Below are positions 20,749 through 29,330 of a DNA stretch of 64,000 nt, in pieces. How positions within the stretch are numbered: the first letter of the stretch is position 1; each line of letters opens with the position of its first letter. The DNA comes from Melioribacter roseus P3M-2. Its GTDB lineage: Bacteria > Bacteroidota > Ignavibacteria > Ignavibacteriales > Melioribacteraceae. Below the pieces are notes generated by a model. The model worked only from the letters and a program-made list of their open reading frames with translations, made no database searches and had not been told where the DNA came from. The stretch is from positions 2,090,001-2,154,000 of the forward strand of contig NC_018178.1 of assembly GCF_000279145.1 (NCBI RefSeq), written 5' to 3'. The translations under genes were made by a program, and so were the position numbers.

Positions 20749-21483
20749 ATGCGTAATTATAAACTAACAATTCAATACGACGGCACTAATTACTTCGGTT
20801 GGCAGATTCAAAAAAATAAAATTACCGTACAACAAAGAATAATAGAAGCAATAGAAGTAATACTCAAAGAGAAAGTCAATCTGATCGGCTCGGGCAGAAC
20901 CGACACCGGAGTGCATGCGCTAGGCCAGGTGGCAAACTTCAGATTTCACGATGATTTGGATACGAATAAATTTATATATTCCTTAAATGCCCTTTTACCG
21001 AACGACATAGCAATTAATAATATTGAATGCGTGACTGAAAATTTTCATGCCAGGTACGACGCCAGGGAAAGGAAGTATATTTATCTATTCAGCCATGTAA
21101 AATCCCCTTTTTATTTAAGATACTCTTATTTGTTTCCGCCCGTAAGGAATATTGATATAAATCTTCTTAATGAATTAAGCAGCGTGTATCTCGGGAAAAA
21201 AGATTTTACTTCGTTTTGCAGAGCCAAATCGTCGGTTAATAATAAATTTTGTGAAGTAAGAGAAATCAGATGGTTCAGAAGGTCGGATTTTACGATTTTT
21301 ACGGTATCAGCCGACAGATTTCTGCACGGCATGGTGCGCGCGCTTGCAGGCACAATCTTAAAGGCGGCTCTTAATAATGAAAGCCCCGGATTGCTTCAAA
21401 AAATTTTGGATGATAAAGACAGAAAATCCGCCGGCGAGGCGTTGCCCGCAAATGGTTTGTTTTTATATAAAGTGAGGTATTAA
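20749..21483 (+). CDS. truA: tRNA pseudouridine synthase A
   Basis: TruA makes pseudouridine at positions 38-40 of the anticodon arm in many tRNAs. The catalytic aspartate is D52 in GSGRTDTGVHALGQ, the signature of the family. The N-terminal IQYDGTNYFGWQ and later FHARYDARERKYIY and FLHGMVRALAG segments also match. The length of 244 residues is normal. It opens a plus-strand run that includes the SDR gene, with which it overlaps by one base (TAATG). The 186 bases between it and susC hold divergent promoters that I cannot place reliably. Confidence 0.96.
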   Translation: MRNYKLTIQYDGTNYFGWQIQKNKITVQQRIIEAIEVILKEKVNLIGSGRTDTGVHALGQVANFRFHDDLDTNKFIYSLNALLPNDIAINNIECVTENFHARYDARERKYIYLFSHVKSPFYLRYSYLFPPVRNIDINLLNELSSVYLGKKDFTSFCRAKSSVNNKFCEVREIRWFRRSDFTIFTVSADRFLHGMVRALAGTILKAALNNESPGLLQKILDDKDRKSAGEALPANGLFLYKVRY

Positions 21484-22232
21484 TGATTGACTTGAAAAAC
21501 AGAGTAGCCGTTATAACCGGCGGTTCCCGAGGTATAGGCGAAGCTTGCGTCAGATATTTTACGCAGGCAAACGGCAGAGTTGCTTTTACGTATAAAAATT
21601 CAGCCGAACGCGCCAAACAATTGGAAACTCGGCTGCAGGGGAAAGCAAAAGCATACAGAACGGATATGGAATCGGAAACGGAGATATTCCGTATGGTCGA
21701 ACGGGCGGCTGAAGATTTCGGCGGTATCGACATTCTTGTTCATAACGCCGGAATATGGAACGACGGCCCTATCGACCGTTTGACTCTCGAAAAATGGAAC
21801 GAGATTATAAGGATTAATCTTACTTCGGCGTTTTTATTTTCCAAAGCCGTTTTGCCTTTTATGAAAAAAAATAGATACGGCAGGATAATTTTAATTTCTT
21901 CCACAGCCGGACAGCGCGGCGAAGCTTTCCATTCGCATTACGCAGCCACTAAAGGCGGTATGATTTCTTTTACCAAATCGCTGGCGGTAGAATTGGCAAA
22001 GTTTAACATTACCGTCAATTCCGTGGCTCCCGGCTGGGTAGATACTGAAATGAACAACGAAGTTTTTGCCGACAAAAAATATAAACAGGAAATAATTAAT
22101 TCTATTCCGTTGGGCAGGATTGCCACTGCGGAAGATGTAGCCGGTCCGGTTTTGTTTCTTGCGTCGGATCTGGCGGGGCATATAAACGGCGAAATACTTA
22201 ACGTCAACGGCGGAAGCGTGCTCTGCGGTTAA
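21483..22232 (+). CDS. Short-chain dehydrogenase/reductase, FabG-like
   Basis: This is a classical SDR with the NAD(P)-binding motif TGGSRGIG at residues 12-19, the NAG motif at 88-90, and the catalytic tetrad N112, S140, Y153 and K157. The length of 249 residues and the C-terminal INGEILNVNGGSVL resemble 3-oxoacyl-ACP reductase FabG. However, the neighbours are truA and an envelope gene, not acp/fabF/fabD, so it may reduce another substrate. An enoyl-CoA hydratase lies about 1 kb downstream in the same direction, which could hint at acyl metabolism. The broad SDR assignment is firm; the substrate is not. Confidence 0.88.
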   Translation: MIDLKNRVAVITGGSRGIGEACVRYFTQANGRVAFTYKNSAERAKQLETRLQGKAKAYRTDMESETEIFRMVERAAEDFGGIDILVHNAGIWNDGPIDRLTLEKWNEIIRINLTSAFLFSKAVLPFMKKNRYGRIILISSTAGQRGEAFHSHYAATKGGMISFTKSLAVELAKFNITVNSVAPGWVDTEMNNEVFADKKYKQEIINSIPLGRIATAEDVAGPVLFLASDLAGHINGEILNVNGGSVLCG

Positions 22233-22246
22233 ACGAAAGGAAATTT

Positions 22247-22696
22247 ATGGAAACCATTCACCCGATTATTATTCATTTCCCGATCGTGTTTTATATTATT
22301 TATTTTGTACTCGATGCCGCCGGCGTCTTAACCGGCAAGGAAAGTATGACTAAACCCGCTCTGGCTTTCCTGTTCCTTGCAATTCTTTTTTCTTTGGCGG
22401 CGGTATTGACGGGTAATATGGAAGCTCAGAAAATAAACGAGGTTTCAATTCAAAATTCCGGGCTGCAAAAAGCAATAAATAACCACGAACTTTTCTCTTC
22501 TTTGTTTGTCTGGCTTTGCGCTTCTCTGTTTTTTTACAGATTTTATACAATCAAGAAAAACAAAAACTTGCTTTACAATAAATTAATTATTCTTTTTTTT
22601 TCTATTATTGGCTTTGTATTAATATTAACTACCGCATATTACGGCGGTCAATTGGTTTATGAATTCGGAGTCGGAACCAAATTTTTCGGTGGATGA
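22247..22696 (+). CDS. DUF2231 integral membrane protein
   Basis: This is a 149-residue membrane protein with four predicted transmembrane segments, near residues 8-27, 36-56, 84-100 and 111-130. The opening HPIIIHFPIVFYII and the closing GGQLVYEFGVGTKF match the DUF2231 family. In that family the conserved histidines and a GxxLVYxxGVG motif suggest heme or redox-partner binding, but no function is proven. It sits 14 bases after the SDR gene and overlaps the next gene by 4 bases (ATGA), so it is probably translated with it. Confidence 0.85.
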   Translation: METIHPIIIHFPIVFYIIYFVLDAAGVLTGKESMTKPALAFLFLAILFSLAAVLTGNMEAQKINEVSIQNSGLQKAINNHELFSSLFVWLCASLFFYRFYTIKKNKNLLYNKLIILFFSIIGFVLILTTAYYGGQLVYEFGVGTKFFGG

Positions 22697-23286
22697 TGAA
22701 GAAATATTTTGTTTTAATAATGATGTGGATTTCGGTCGCAGTTTGCGCTCAGCCGATAAAATTCGGAGAAGCCAAAGGATTGTTTATGTCGCTGGGAGTA
22801 GGTCCGAAATTCCCGATCGGAAATTTTTCCGATAAAAATAATATCGGAGTCGGAGCTGAAACTTCGTTGCTCTATACGGATAATCTTTTGATGCCGTTCT
22901 TTTTTTATTCAACGCTGGGTTATCAGCATTATCCGGGCAGGCAGACTCTCTACAAGAAAACCGATTACGCGTCGTATTCGAGCAATATGATTTTTCTGGC
23001 GGCAGGCGTTAGGTATTATTTCACGCCGCTTGTGGAAAATATTGCATTGTTGATGCCTCTTGTAGACGCGGGCATACAATATTCTTATTTTGAGAATTCT
23101 CATATTTTCAAAGAAGGTAAAAACAAACAAAACTTTACCGAAGGGAAATCAAAGTTCGGCTTACAGGTGGGAGGAGGATTTTCGATGTTTATTCTCGATG
23201 TAATGGCGTATTATAATTATCTGCCAGATAATCAATATATCTCTATAGTATTTAAAGCCACTATCCCGATTTTTGTAAAAATTTAG
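22693..23286 (+). CDS. Outer-membrane beta-barrel protein, uncharacterised
   Basis: The 197-residue product has a signal peptide (cut after VAVCA) and alternating polar/hydrophobic strands with repeated aromatic residues, as in small porin-like beta-barrel proteins (LFMSLGVGPKFPIG, FLAAGVRYYF, FGLQVGGGFSMF). No enzyme motif is visible. It overlaps the DUF2231 gene by 4 bases and is followed after 10 bases by the enoyl-CoA hydratase gene. A specific family could not be assigned. Outer-membrane placement is inferred from the strand pattern and signal peptide. Confidence 0.7.
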   Translation: MMKKYFVLIMMWISVAVCAQPIKFGEAKGLFMSLGVGPKFPIGNFSDKNNIGVGAETSLLYTDNLLMPFFFYSTLGYQHYPGRQTLYKKTDYASYSSNMIFLAAGVRYYFTPLVENIALLMPLVDAGIQYSYFENSHIFKEGKNKQNFTEGKSKFGLQVGGGFSMFILDVMAYYNYLPDNQYISIVFKATIPIFVKI

Positions 23287-23296
23287 GAGATGAAAA

Positions 23297-24076
23297 ATGG
23301 AATTTGAAAATGTTATACTCAGTAAAGAAGGAAAAATCGGAATCGTAAAAATCAACAGACCGGACAAACTAAACGCTTTGAATCTCAGAACGCTCGACGA
23401 GCTTCGTAAAATATTTAAAATGATTGAAGAGGATTCGTCAATCCTTTCGGTGATATTAACCGGAGCGGGCGATAAAGCTTTTGCCGCCGGCGCGGATATA
23501 ACGGAAATCAATAAGTTGAGCAAACGGGAAGCCGAAGCTTTTTCAAAAAACGGACAGGAAATTTTTAATTATATAGAAAATTTCGATAAGCCGGTTATTG
23601 CCGCCATTAACGGATATGCGCTCGGCGGAGGATGCGAACTGGCAATGGCCTGCCATATCAGAATCGCTTCGGAAAATGCACGCTTCGGTCAACCGGAAAT
23701 CAACCTCGGAATAATTCCCGGATACGGAGGCACGGTTAGATTACGGGAAATTGCAGGCAAATCAAAAGCCCTCGAAATGATTTTAACAGGGGATATGATC
23801 GATGCGCAAGAGGCTTACAGAATAGGTCTTGTAAACAAAGTAACTCCGCACGCGGAATTACTTGATGCTGCAAAGAAGACGGGCGAAAAAATCGCTTCGA
23901 AAAGCGGCGTGATAATTAAATACGCTCTTGAATCCCTTAGAATCAAATCAACCGAACGCAGGGAGGAAATGGAAAACGAAAGCCGGCTCTTTGCGCTTTG
24001 TACGGAAACCGAAGACTTTAAGGAAGGCACTTCCGCTTTTCTCGAGAAAAGACCGGCGCAATTTAAGAACAAATAA
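23297..24076 (+). CDS. Enoyl-CoA hydratase/isomerase (crotonase) family protein
   Basis: This is a crotonase-fold enzyme that adds water to trans-2-enoyl-CoA, probably in fatty acid or amino acid breakdown. The CoA-binding segment AFAAGADITE and the oxyanion-hole segment YALGGGCELAMA are present. Both catalytic glutamates of true hydratases are found, E114 and E134 (FGQPEINLGIIPGYGG). The length of 259 residues is typical. No thiolase or acyl-CoA dehydrogenase is adjacent, so the pathway is unclear; the short-chain 3-hydroxybutyryl-CoA dehydratase role is a reasonable alternative. An AGGAG site precedes the ATG. Confidence 0.92.
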   Translation: MEFENVILSKEGKIGIVKINRPDKLNALNLRTLDELRKIFKMIEEDSSILSVILTGAGDKAFAAGADITEINKLSKREAEAFSKNGQEIFNYIENFDKPVIAAINGYALGGGCELAMACHIRIASENARFGQPEINLGIIPGYGGTVRLREIAGKSKALEMILTGDMIDAQEAYRIGLVNKVTPHAELLDAAKKTGEKIASKSGVIIKYALESLRIKSTERREEMENESRLFALCTETEDFKEGTSAFLEKRPAQFKNK

Positions 24077-24093
24077 TACATCCCGATTTTTTC

Positions 24094-25080
24094 ATGAATT
24101 ATAAATTAACCTATTATCTTATCGGTATAGCCGTAGCTTTGCTCATTGTCAATCTGTCCGTTGATCTTTTCTCGAATAATAATGATGAAAAAGACAACGC
24201 GGTAGGCGAATATTCCGTTAGGGCAATCGATTCAGTATTCAGCGCAGTTCTGGAAAGCCATGGAATCGAAGAGAGCTGGGTGAGTAAGAAAAAGCTTAAA
24301 ATTAGCGGCGAGGATTCCGTCCGTTATAAAATCATTGTGAGATTGCCCGAGGATTTACCTATCCCTCTGATTTTGCGGGATCTCGAATATGCTATTGAAA
24401 ACGATATTACAAGTTTCGTCTCGGAAGAAAAAAAGATTTTCGGGGAAACTGAACTGCGCGTCTATTCGAACGAAAAATTGAAGTTGCTTGCCGATATAGT
24501 TCCCGACTCAAAATTAAAGCGGGAGCAAAATAATCTGGCGTTTGTTTTTTATGAGCTGGAGCCGGGCGATTCGGAATTTACCGAGATACTCAACATGCCG
24601 TACCGGTTTGCGGTCGGATTTATTCCTTCAGAGGAATCGAAAAGCGCCGCAGATTCGATTAAAAAATACGATAAAGATTATGTCGTAATTTTGAACGACG
24701 ATATTTCTTCGGATTATAGAATCAAGACTCGCTCGCATAAAAAGGTAATCGACAATGCGATAAACAAAATTGTGACGGATTTCTCGAAGTCCATTTTCTA
24801 TCTAATCGACGTAAAATCGAAGCTCTATAATTCTCCCGTTTATAATTACGTCGAGGAAAGATTTAAGAAAAGGGGAGTAAAGCTTAAAAGAATATCCGAT
24901 TTTATATTGCTCGACGATGAGGATAAAAATGAATTGCTTTCCAGATTCAAATATTATTGTGAAGATAAATCCGGCGCAAGGACTAAAATCTTTTTAATCA
25001 CCTCCGATAATTTCTGGGTTATTAAATCCGAATTCGACAAATATCGCAAAAAGGGATATAGGATTGTGCCTGCAATTTAA
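24094..25080 (+). CDS. Membrane-anchored protein of unknown function
   Basis: The 328-residue protein has one N-terminal transmembrane segment (residues ~7-25) followed by a long soluble domain. The second half (NNLAFVFYELEPGD, YRFAVGFIPSEES, DYVVILNDDI) weakly resembles divergent polysaccharide deacetylases of the YibQ type. The typical metal-binding residues are not obvious, so this is only a suggestion. The protein is highly charged, with many lysine and aspartate residues. Its stop codon overlaps that of the convergent peptidase gene by two bases, with no terminator between. Confidence 0.7.
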   Translation: MNYKLTYYLIGIAVALLIVNLSVDLFSNNNDEKDNAVGEYSVRAIDSVFSAVLESHGIEESWVSKKKLKISGEDSVRYKIIVRLPEDLPIPLILRDLEYAIENDITSFVSEEKKIFGETELRVYSNEKLKLLADIVPDSKLKREQNNLAFVFYELEPGDSEFTEILNMPYRFAVGFIPSEESKSAADSIKKYDKDYVVILNDDISSDYRIKTRSHKKVIDNAINKIVTDFSKSIFYLIDVKSKLYNSPVYNYVEERFKKRGVKLKRISDFILLDDEDKNELLSRFKYYCEDKSGARTKIFLITSDNFWVIKSEFDKYRKKGYRIVPAI

Positions 25081-26434
25081 GCGCCTCCCCGGGCATCCCC
25101 TTTTTCGTCTATATAAACAATCTCAATACCGAGCTCCTTTACCTGCTCGTAAATTTTGTCCCTGTCGCCCACGGCTACAATAACTAGACTTTCCGGATGC
25201 AAATATTTTTTCGCCGCATCGATTATTTCTTCGTTTCGGACCGACTGAATTTTGTCAACGTAATTTTTATAATAATTCGTATCCAGATTATGAATAATTA
25301 ACGGCGTTATATTTTTGGCTATCTGGGTATAAGTCTCGAATAACGATGGAAACTTTTTTGTATGAAATGACTTGGCAAAGTTAATCTCATCTTCTTCTAT
25401 ACGTTCTCTGACGCCGTTGATTTCTTTTATTATTTCTGAAATCGATTCGCCTGTGTTGACGGCATTAACTGCCGAGTGGACTTCGAAAAATCCTGCGTTT
25501 TTATGATATCCGTATACCGACCCTGCGCCGTAGGTAAAGCCTTTTTTTTCTCTGAGATTCAGATTGATTCTGCTAGAAAAATCGCCGCCTAAAATTGTAT
25601 TCATTAATTTTAGCCTGTAGTAAGTTTCTTCGTTTCGTTTGACGCCGCGGTGCCCTATCCTTAATTCGGTTTGAGGGGCGTCCCTTTTGTCCGCAATATA
25701 AATCTTGGTATTCTGATCAACAACCGGCTCGATATTTTGATCAATCGTTATCTTTTGTCTGCCGTTAAAATTCTTGTTTACAAGTCTGACGATCTCATCT
25801 TTTGAGACATTTCCCACGACCGCAAAATTAAGTGAATTATTTTGAATATATTTTCGGTAATAATTCCTGACGTCTTCAATCGTAATTTTATCCAGCGTCT
25901 CGAGATAACCGAGTTCCGGATAAGCGTAATATGTTCCGTCGAAAACAATTCTGTCGAATGCCGTATTTGCAATGTAGGAAGGTTCTTTTCTCAACTGAAT
26001 TATTTTACCGGTAAGTTTCTTTTTTCCCTTTCGAAGTCTTCGGTATTCAAACGCGGATTGTTTAAGATTTCGGCGAGGAGTTCGAACGATTTTTCGAAAT
26101 TCTCGCTCAATGAAAGCATTGATAATACAAATGTGTCGTGATCCACATTAATGCTAATAATTGTGCCCAACTTTTCGAATTCGTCGTTTAGTTCAAATGA
26201 ATTATATTTACCCGCTCCTTCGTCTATCAGCAGAGAAGTAAGCAATGCAAGCCCTTTTTTGTCGGGAGGGTCAAGCCTGCTGCCTGCGTCAATCAAAACG
26301 TTGAGCTGTACGATCGGCAACTTTTCTTTTTGAGAATAATAGATCGTATTGTTATCCGTATCAAATTTTTCAATTTCGGGCAAATTGAAATCGACCTTAG
26401 TTTTCGGCTTTGGGGGCGTCGACCTGTCAAACAT
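25077..26434 (-). pseudogene. M16 family peptidase-like subunit (inactive partner), frameshifted
   Basis: This is the second half of an M16 peptidase pair, about 450 residues, split in two frames. The 5' piece (26434-26000) lacks the zinc motif HxxEH at the expected place (GLALLTSLLIDEG), as in the non-catalytic subunits of two-gene M16 systems. The 3' piece (to 25077) carries the RxxxGxxYG-like segment GFTYGAGSVYGYH. They join at six A (coding strand) at 26020-26025. With seven A the frame reads EREKKKLTGKIIQLRKEPSY with no break. The start overlaps the catalytic subunit by 8 bases. Likely a sequencing error, but it could be real. Confidence 0.88.
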
Positions 26435-27710
26435 TAAGACCTCCTTCTTTGGGTACGATGTGCAGTTCTACATATTTATCGGACAGGTATTTATGCGCTG
26501 TCTCTCTAACTTTTGTACAGTTCACATTGGAGTACCGCGCCAGGTCATATTCAAACGAATCGGGTTCTCCGAGATGAAAATTATAAAGATTAAGCTGGTC
26601 GGCGATTGTGTCGATTTTCTGCAATGAATAAACATAATGCGATTTAATCGAATTTTTTGCTCTTTCTAATTCCTCGAAAGTAATACCGTTCTCTTTCAGT
26701 TGATTGACTTGATTAAAGATCTCGGTTTTTAACTCGGTTGTGGATACGCCGGGTTTTGCCGTTGCAACAATAATAAACGCGCCGGCAAGTCGAGCGGAAA
26801 ACTGAAACGCGCTTACATCTTGCGCAATCTGTTTTTCGAATACAAGCGACTTTTGAAGTCGTGAACTTTTGGCCGACGACAAGGCGTCTGCAAGAATATC
26901 GAGCGAGGCGTCGTCCTCGCCGAAAATTTTATCGGAATGCCAGGCTAAATAAATCCTCGGCAGTTCGATATTGTCAGGGTGAATGATTTTTTTCGATTCG
27001 GTCAATGAAACCGGATCGGCTGCCGGCAGTTCCGGCTTTTCGCTGCCCGGTATATCGCCGAAATATTTCCCGATTAATTCGAGGGCGTCTTCTTTGTCGA
27101 AATTTCCTCCCACAACAAGAGTTGCGTTTGAAGGCTTATAGTATTTATTAAAAAATTCTTTTACATCCTGGAGACTGAAATTTTCAATATCTTTCATCCA
27201 TCCGATTGTCGGCCAGGAATAAGGATGGCCTGCCGGGAACAGATTCGAAAAAATTAATTCCCATGCCAGTCCGTACGGTTGATTTTCGTATCTCTGGCGT
27301 CTCTCGTTCATTACCACTTCTTTCTGATTATCTAGTTTCTCCCGGGTAAGAGACGGAAGCAGGAAACCCATACGGTCGGATTCGAGCCATAGCGCCAATT
27401 CCAGATAATTTGCAGGCACTGTTTCGTAATAATTTGTTCTGTCGAAGGAAGTCGAGCCGTTCAAACTGCCTCCGGCTTCTTCGATGAATTTGAAATGACC
27501 TTCTTTCGGCACGTGTTTCGAACCCTGAAACATCATGTGCTCGAAGAGATGTGCAAAACCTGTTTTGCCCAGCGTTTCATTTGCCGAACCTACTTTGTAC
27601 CAGATGTTTACCGAAACAGTCGGCACGGACTTATCCTGAAACAATATTATTTCGAGTCCGTTTTCCAGATAATGTTTGATGTAATTAATTTTGAAAATAT
27701 TTCCGGACAT
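26427..27710 (-). CDS. M16 family zinc metallopeptidase, catalytic subunit
   Basis: This peptidase of the insulinase/processing-peptidase superfamily has the inverted zinc motif HLFEH (H54, E57, H58) and the distal glutamate region EVVMNERRQRYEN downstream. The length of 427 residues fits the short two-gene class, in which a catalytic and a non-catalytic subunit form a clamp that degrades peptides. No clear signal peptide is seen at the N-terminus. The partner follows immediately with an 8-base overlap. The gene begins one base after the stop of the upstream phosphodiesterase gene, so all three form an operon. Confidence 0.94.
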   Translation of the reverse strand: MSGNIFKINYIKHYLENGLEIILFQDKSVPTVSVNIWYKVGSANETLGKTGFAHLFEHMMFQGSKHVPKEGHFKFIEEAGGSLNGSTSFDRTNYYETVPANYLELALWLESDRMGFLLPSLTREKLDNQKEVVMNERRQRYENQPYGLAWELIFSNLFPAGHPYSWPTIGWMKDIENFSLQDVKEFFNKYYKPSNATLVVGGNFDKEDALELIGKYFGDIPGSEKPELPAADPVSLTESKKIIHPDNIELPRIYLAWHSDKIFGEDDASLDILADALSSAKSSRLQKSLVFEKQIAQDVSAFQFSARLAGAFIIVATAKPGVSTTELKTEIFNQVNQLKENGITFEELERAKNSIKSHYVYSLQKIDTIADQLNLYNFHLGEPDSFEYDLARYSNVNCTKVRETAHKYLSDKYVELHIVPKEGGLNV

Positions 27711-27711
27711 C

Positions 27712-28920
27712 TCAATTCTCCTTCAGTATGAATTCAATCCGTTCGAGTTTGCCGTCTATGTTCGAACGGGTCGATATTCCGAATATCTTGCAAAGGAGCG
27801 GGTAAAGGTCGATATTCCAGAGCGTTCCCGTCTTGTAGCTGGATTTGAATGCCGGACCGTGAGCCAAAAAAATGCCGTGCATATCGATCAAATTATTATC
27901 GTAACCGTGATTTCCTTTCGCTTCGTCGAGCCATTCGGGAGCTTCATTTGTTCTTAAACTCCAGCCCAAATCGGCAACCAGAATCAGTCTGTAGATAAAG
28001 GGATGAGAGCTGAAATGATAATAATCCGGCATTTCCTCCTTCTTGTAAACTTTGAAATGATTTTCGGATTTTTTCAGGAGATCGTAAACTTCTTCAGTTT
28101 TATCTTTCGGAGGATTAACAAACATTACAGGACCGTCGTATTGAAAACTGCATTTGTATTTTTCAATTATCTCTTCGATGTTAATTGTTCTTTCCGGGGC
28201 TATCGCCGTCATGCCGTGGTCGGATACGAAAATATAGTTTACGCTGTCTTTCAGATTAGTTTTGTCGATCTCGTTCACCAGATATGCGGTAACGGAATCG
28301 AGGTATGCAATTGCCCGGTTTGTTTCCGGGGAGTCCGGTCCGTAATCGTGTCCGTACGTATCAGTATCGTGAAAGTAAAGAGTAATAAAGTGAGGACGTT
28401 TGTCGTCAGGAAGTTTCAACCAATTAATAATTCCTTTTACTTTTTCCCGGTAGCTTCTGTTGTGGTCGTATTTTTCGTAATAAGTGGGACGCCTGTAATC
28501 CAAACTAATTTCCGAACCGGGCCAGAAATAGCTCGCTGTTACAATGCCGTTTCTTTCGGCGGTTTCCCAGAATGCTTCGCCAAGGTACCAGAAAGGTTCT
28601 TTTACAGCCGCGGTGTCGCCGAGAGAATATTCTTTATGTTTGATTGTATCTTTAAAGTAATTGCCTATTATTCCGTGGTTATCCGGATACATTCCCGTAA
28701 TCAACGATATATGATTTGGAAAAGTCTTCGAAGGGAAAGCCGGCCTGAGCGATAAAGCTCTCACGCCTTCGTCAGCCAGTTTATTGAGATTCGGCGTAAG
28801 TTCTCTATCCAGATAATCCCAACGGAATCCGTCGAATGAGATTAATATTACATACGGTTTATTGCCGGCATATGCAAGAGTAGTAAAAAATAAGAATAAA
28901 CAGATTATGTATCGTTTCAT
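27712..28920 (-). CDS. Secreted type I phosphodiesterase / nucleotide pyrophosphatase family protein
   Basis: This is an alkaline-phosphatase-superfamily enzyme exported to the periplasm. The signal peptide is MKRYIICLFLFFTTLAYA. The metal and nucleophile residues of the NPP family are D30 (ISFDGFRWDY) and T66 (PSKTFPNH), with later ligands in HDTDTYGHDYGP, VSDHGMT and KGNHGYDN. At 402 residues it matches bacterial NPPs that hydrolyse nucleotides or phosphodiesters. The frame extends to 29001, but the ATG at 28920 has AGGGAG upstream and begins at the signal peptide. It heads the operon with the M16 pair, perhaps recycling nucleotides and peptides in the envelope (inference). Confidence 0.92.
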   Translation of the reverse strand: MKRYIICLFLFFTTLAYAGNKPYVILISFDGFRWDYLDRELTPNLNKLADEGVRALSLRPAFPSKTFPNHISLITGMYPDNHGIIGNYFKDTIKHKEYSLGDTAAVKEPFWYLGEAFWETAERNGIVTASYFWPGSEISLDYRRPTYYEKYDHNRSYREKVKGIINWLKLPDDKRPHFITLYFHDTDTYGHDYGPDSPETNRAIAYLDSVTAYLVNEIDKTNLKDSVNYIFVSDHGMTAIAPERTINIEEIIEKYKCSFQYDGPVMFVNPPKDKTEEVYDLLKKSENHFKVYKKEEMPDYYHFSSHPFIYRLILVADLGWSLRTNEAPEWLDEAKGNHGYDNNLIDMHGIFLAHGPAFKSSYKTGTLWNIDLYPLLCKIFGISTRSNIDGKLERIEFILKEN

Positions 28921-29137
28921 ATAACTCCCTAAATTAAGACGGAAATATAAAAAAATAATAGTATTCGAGGATTTGATAAATACAAGTAATTTAAATTTCA
29001 AAATAAATTAAAATTATATAAAATTTTTTTTCGCCATTTAAAAGTATTTTCCTATTTTCAGAAGTGCGATATATAAATTCCATAGGGTATTAAGAAATCG
29101 TTAAGAATTAAAAAACAAGTTGAAAATGAAATTAATT

Positions 29138-29192
29138 CCCCTGATATTTGATGCCGGAATCAATCAGTTATTGACTGGCGTTTCTTTAGGGG
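29138..29192 (+). promoter_or_regulatory. Structured element in the long leader of a TonB receptor gene
   Basis: The gap between the phosphodiesterase and receptor genes (28921-29330) has no gene. It contains an inner hairpin: GCCGG (29153-29157) pairs with CTGGC (29175-29179), with one G-T pair. It continues after an AA bulge as TCAAT/ATTGA around a five-base loop. An outer pair CCCCT (29138-29142) / AGGGG (29188-29192) encloses it. There is no T run after it, so it is not a normal terminator. It could be an mRNA leader structure or a protein-binding site; no known riboswitch class is recognised. The rest of the gap is AT-rich. Confidence 0.4.
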
Positions 29193-29330
29193 AGTTCGGA
29201 ACAATTTGAGAAATCCGAAAATTTATGCAAATTAATTTAACCCAAATTAAATCTGATATGATATTGAACCGTTCGAATAATCTTACCTTTTTTTAATAAA
29301 CATAATTTCCCAAAAAACAGAGGTTAAACT

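Noticed and set aside
28003-28755. Open frame of 250 codons on the plus strand
   Set aside because: It is antisense to the phosphodiesterase gene, which has intact active-site motifs.
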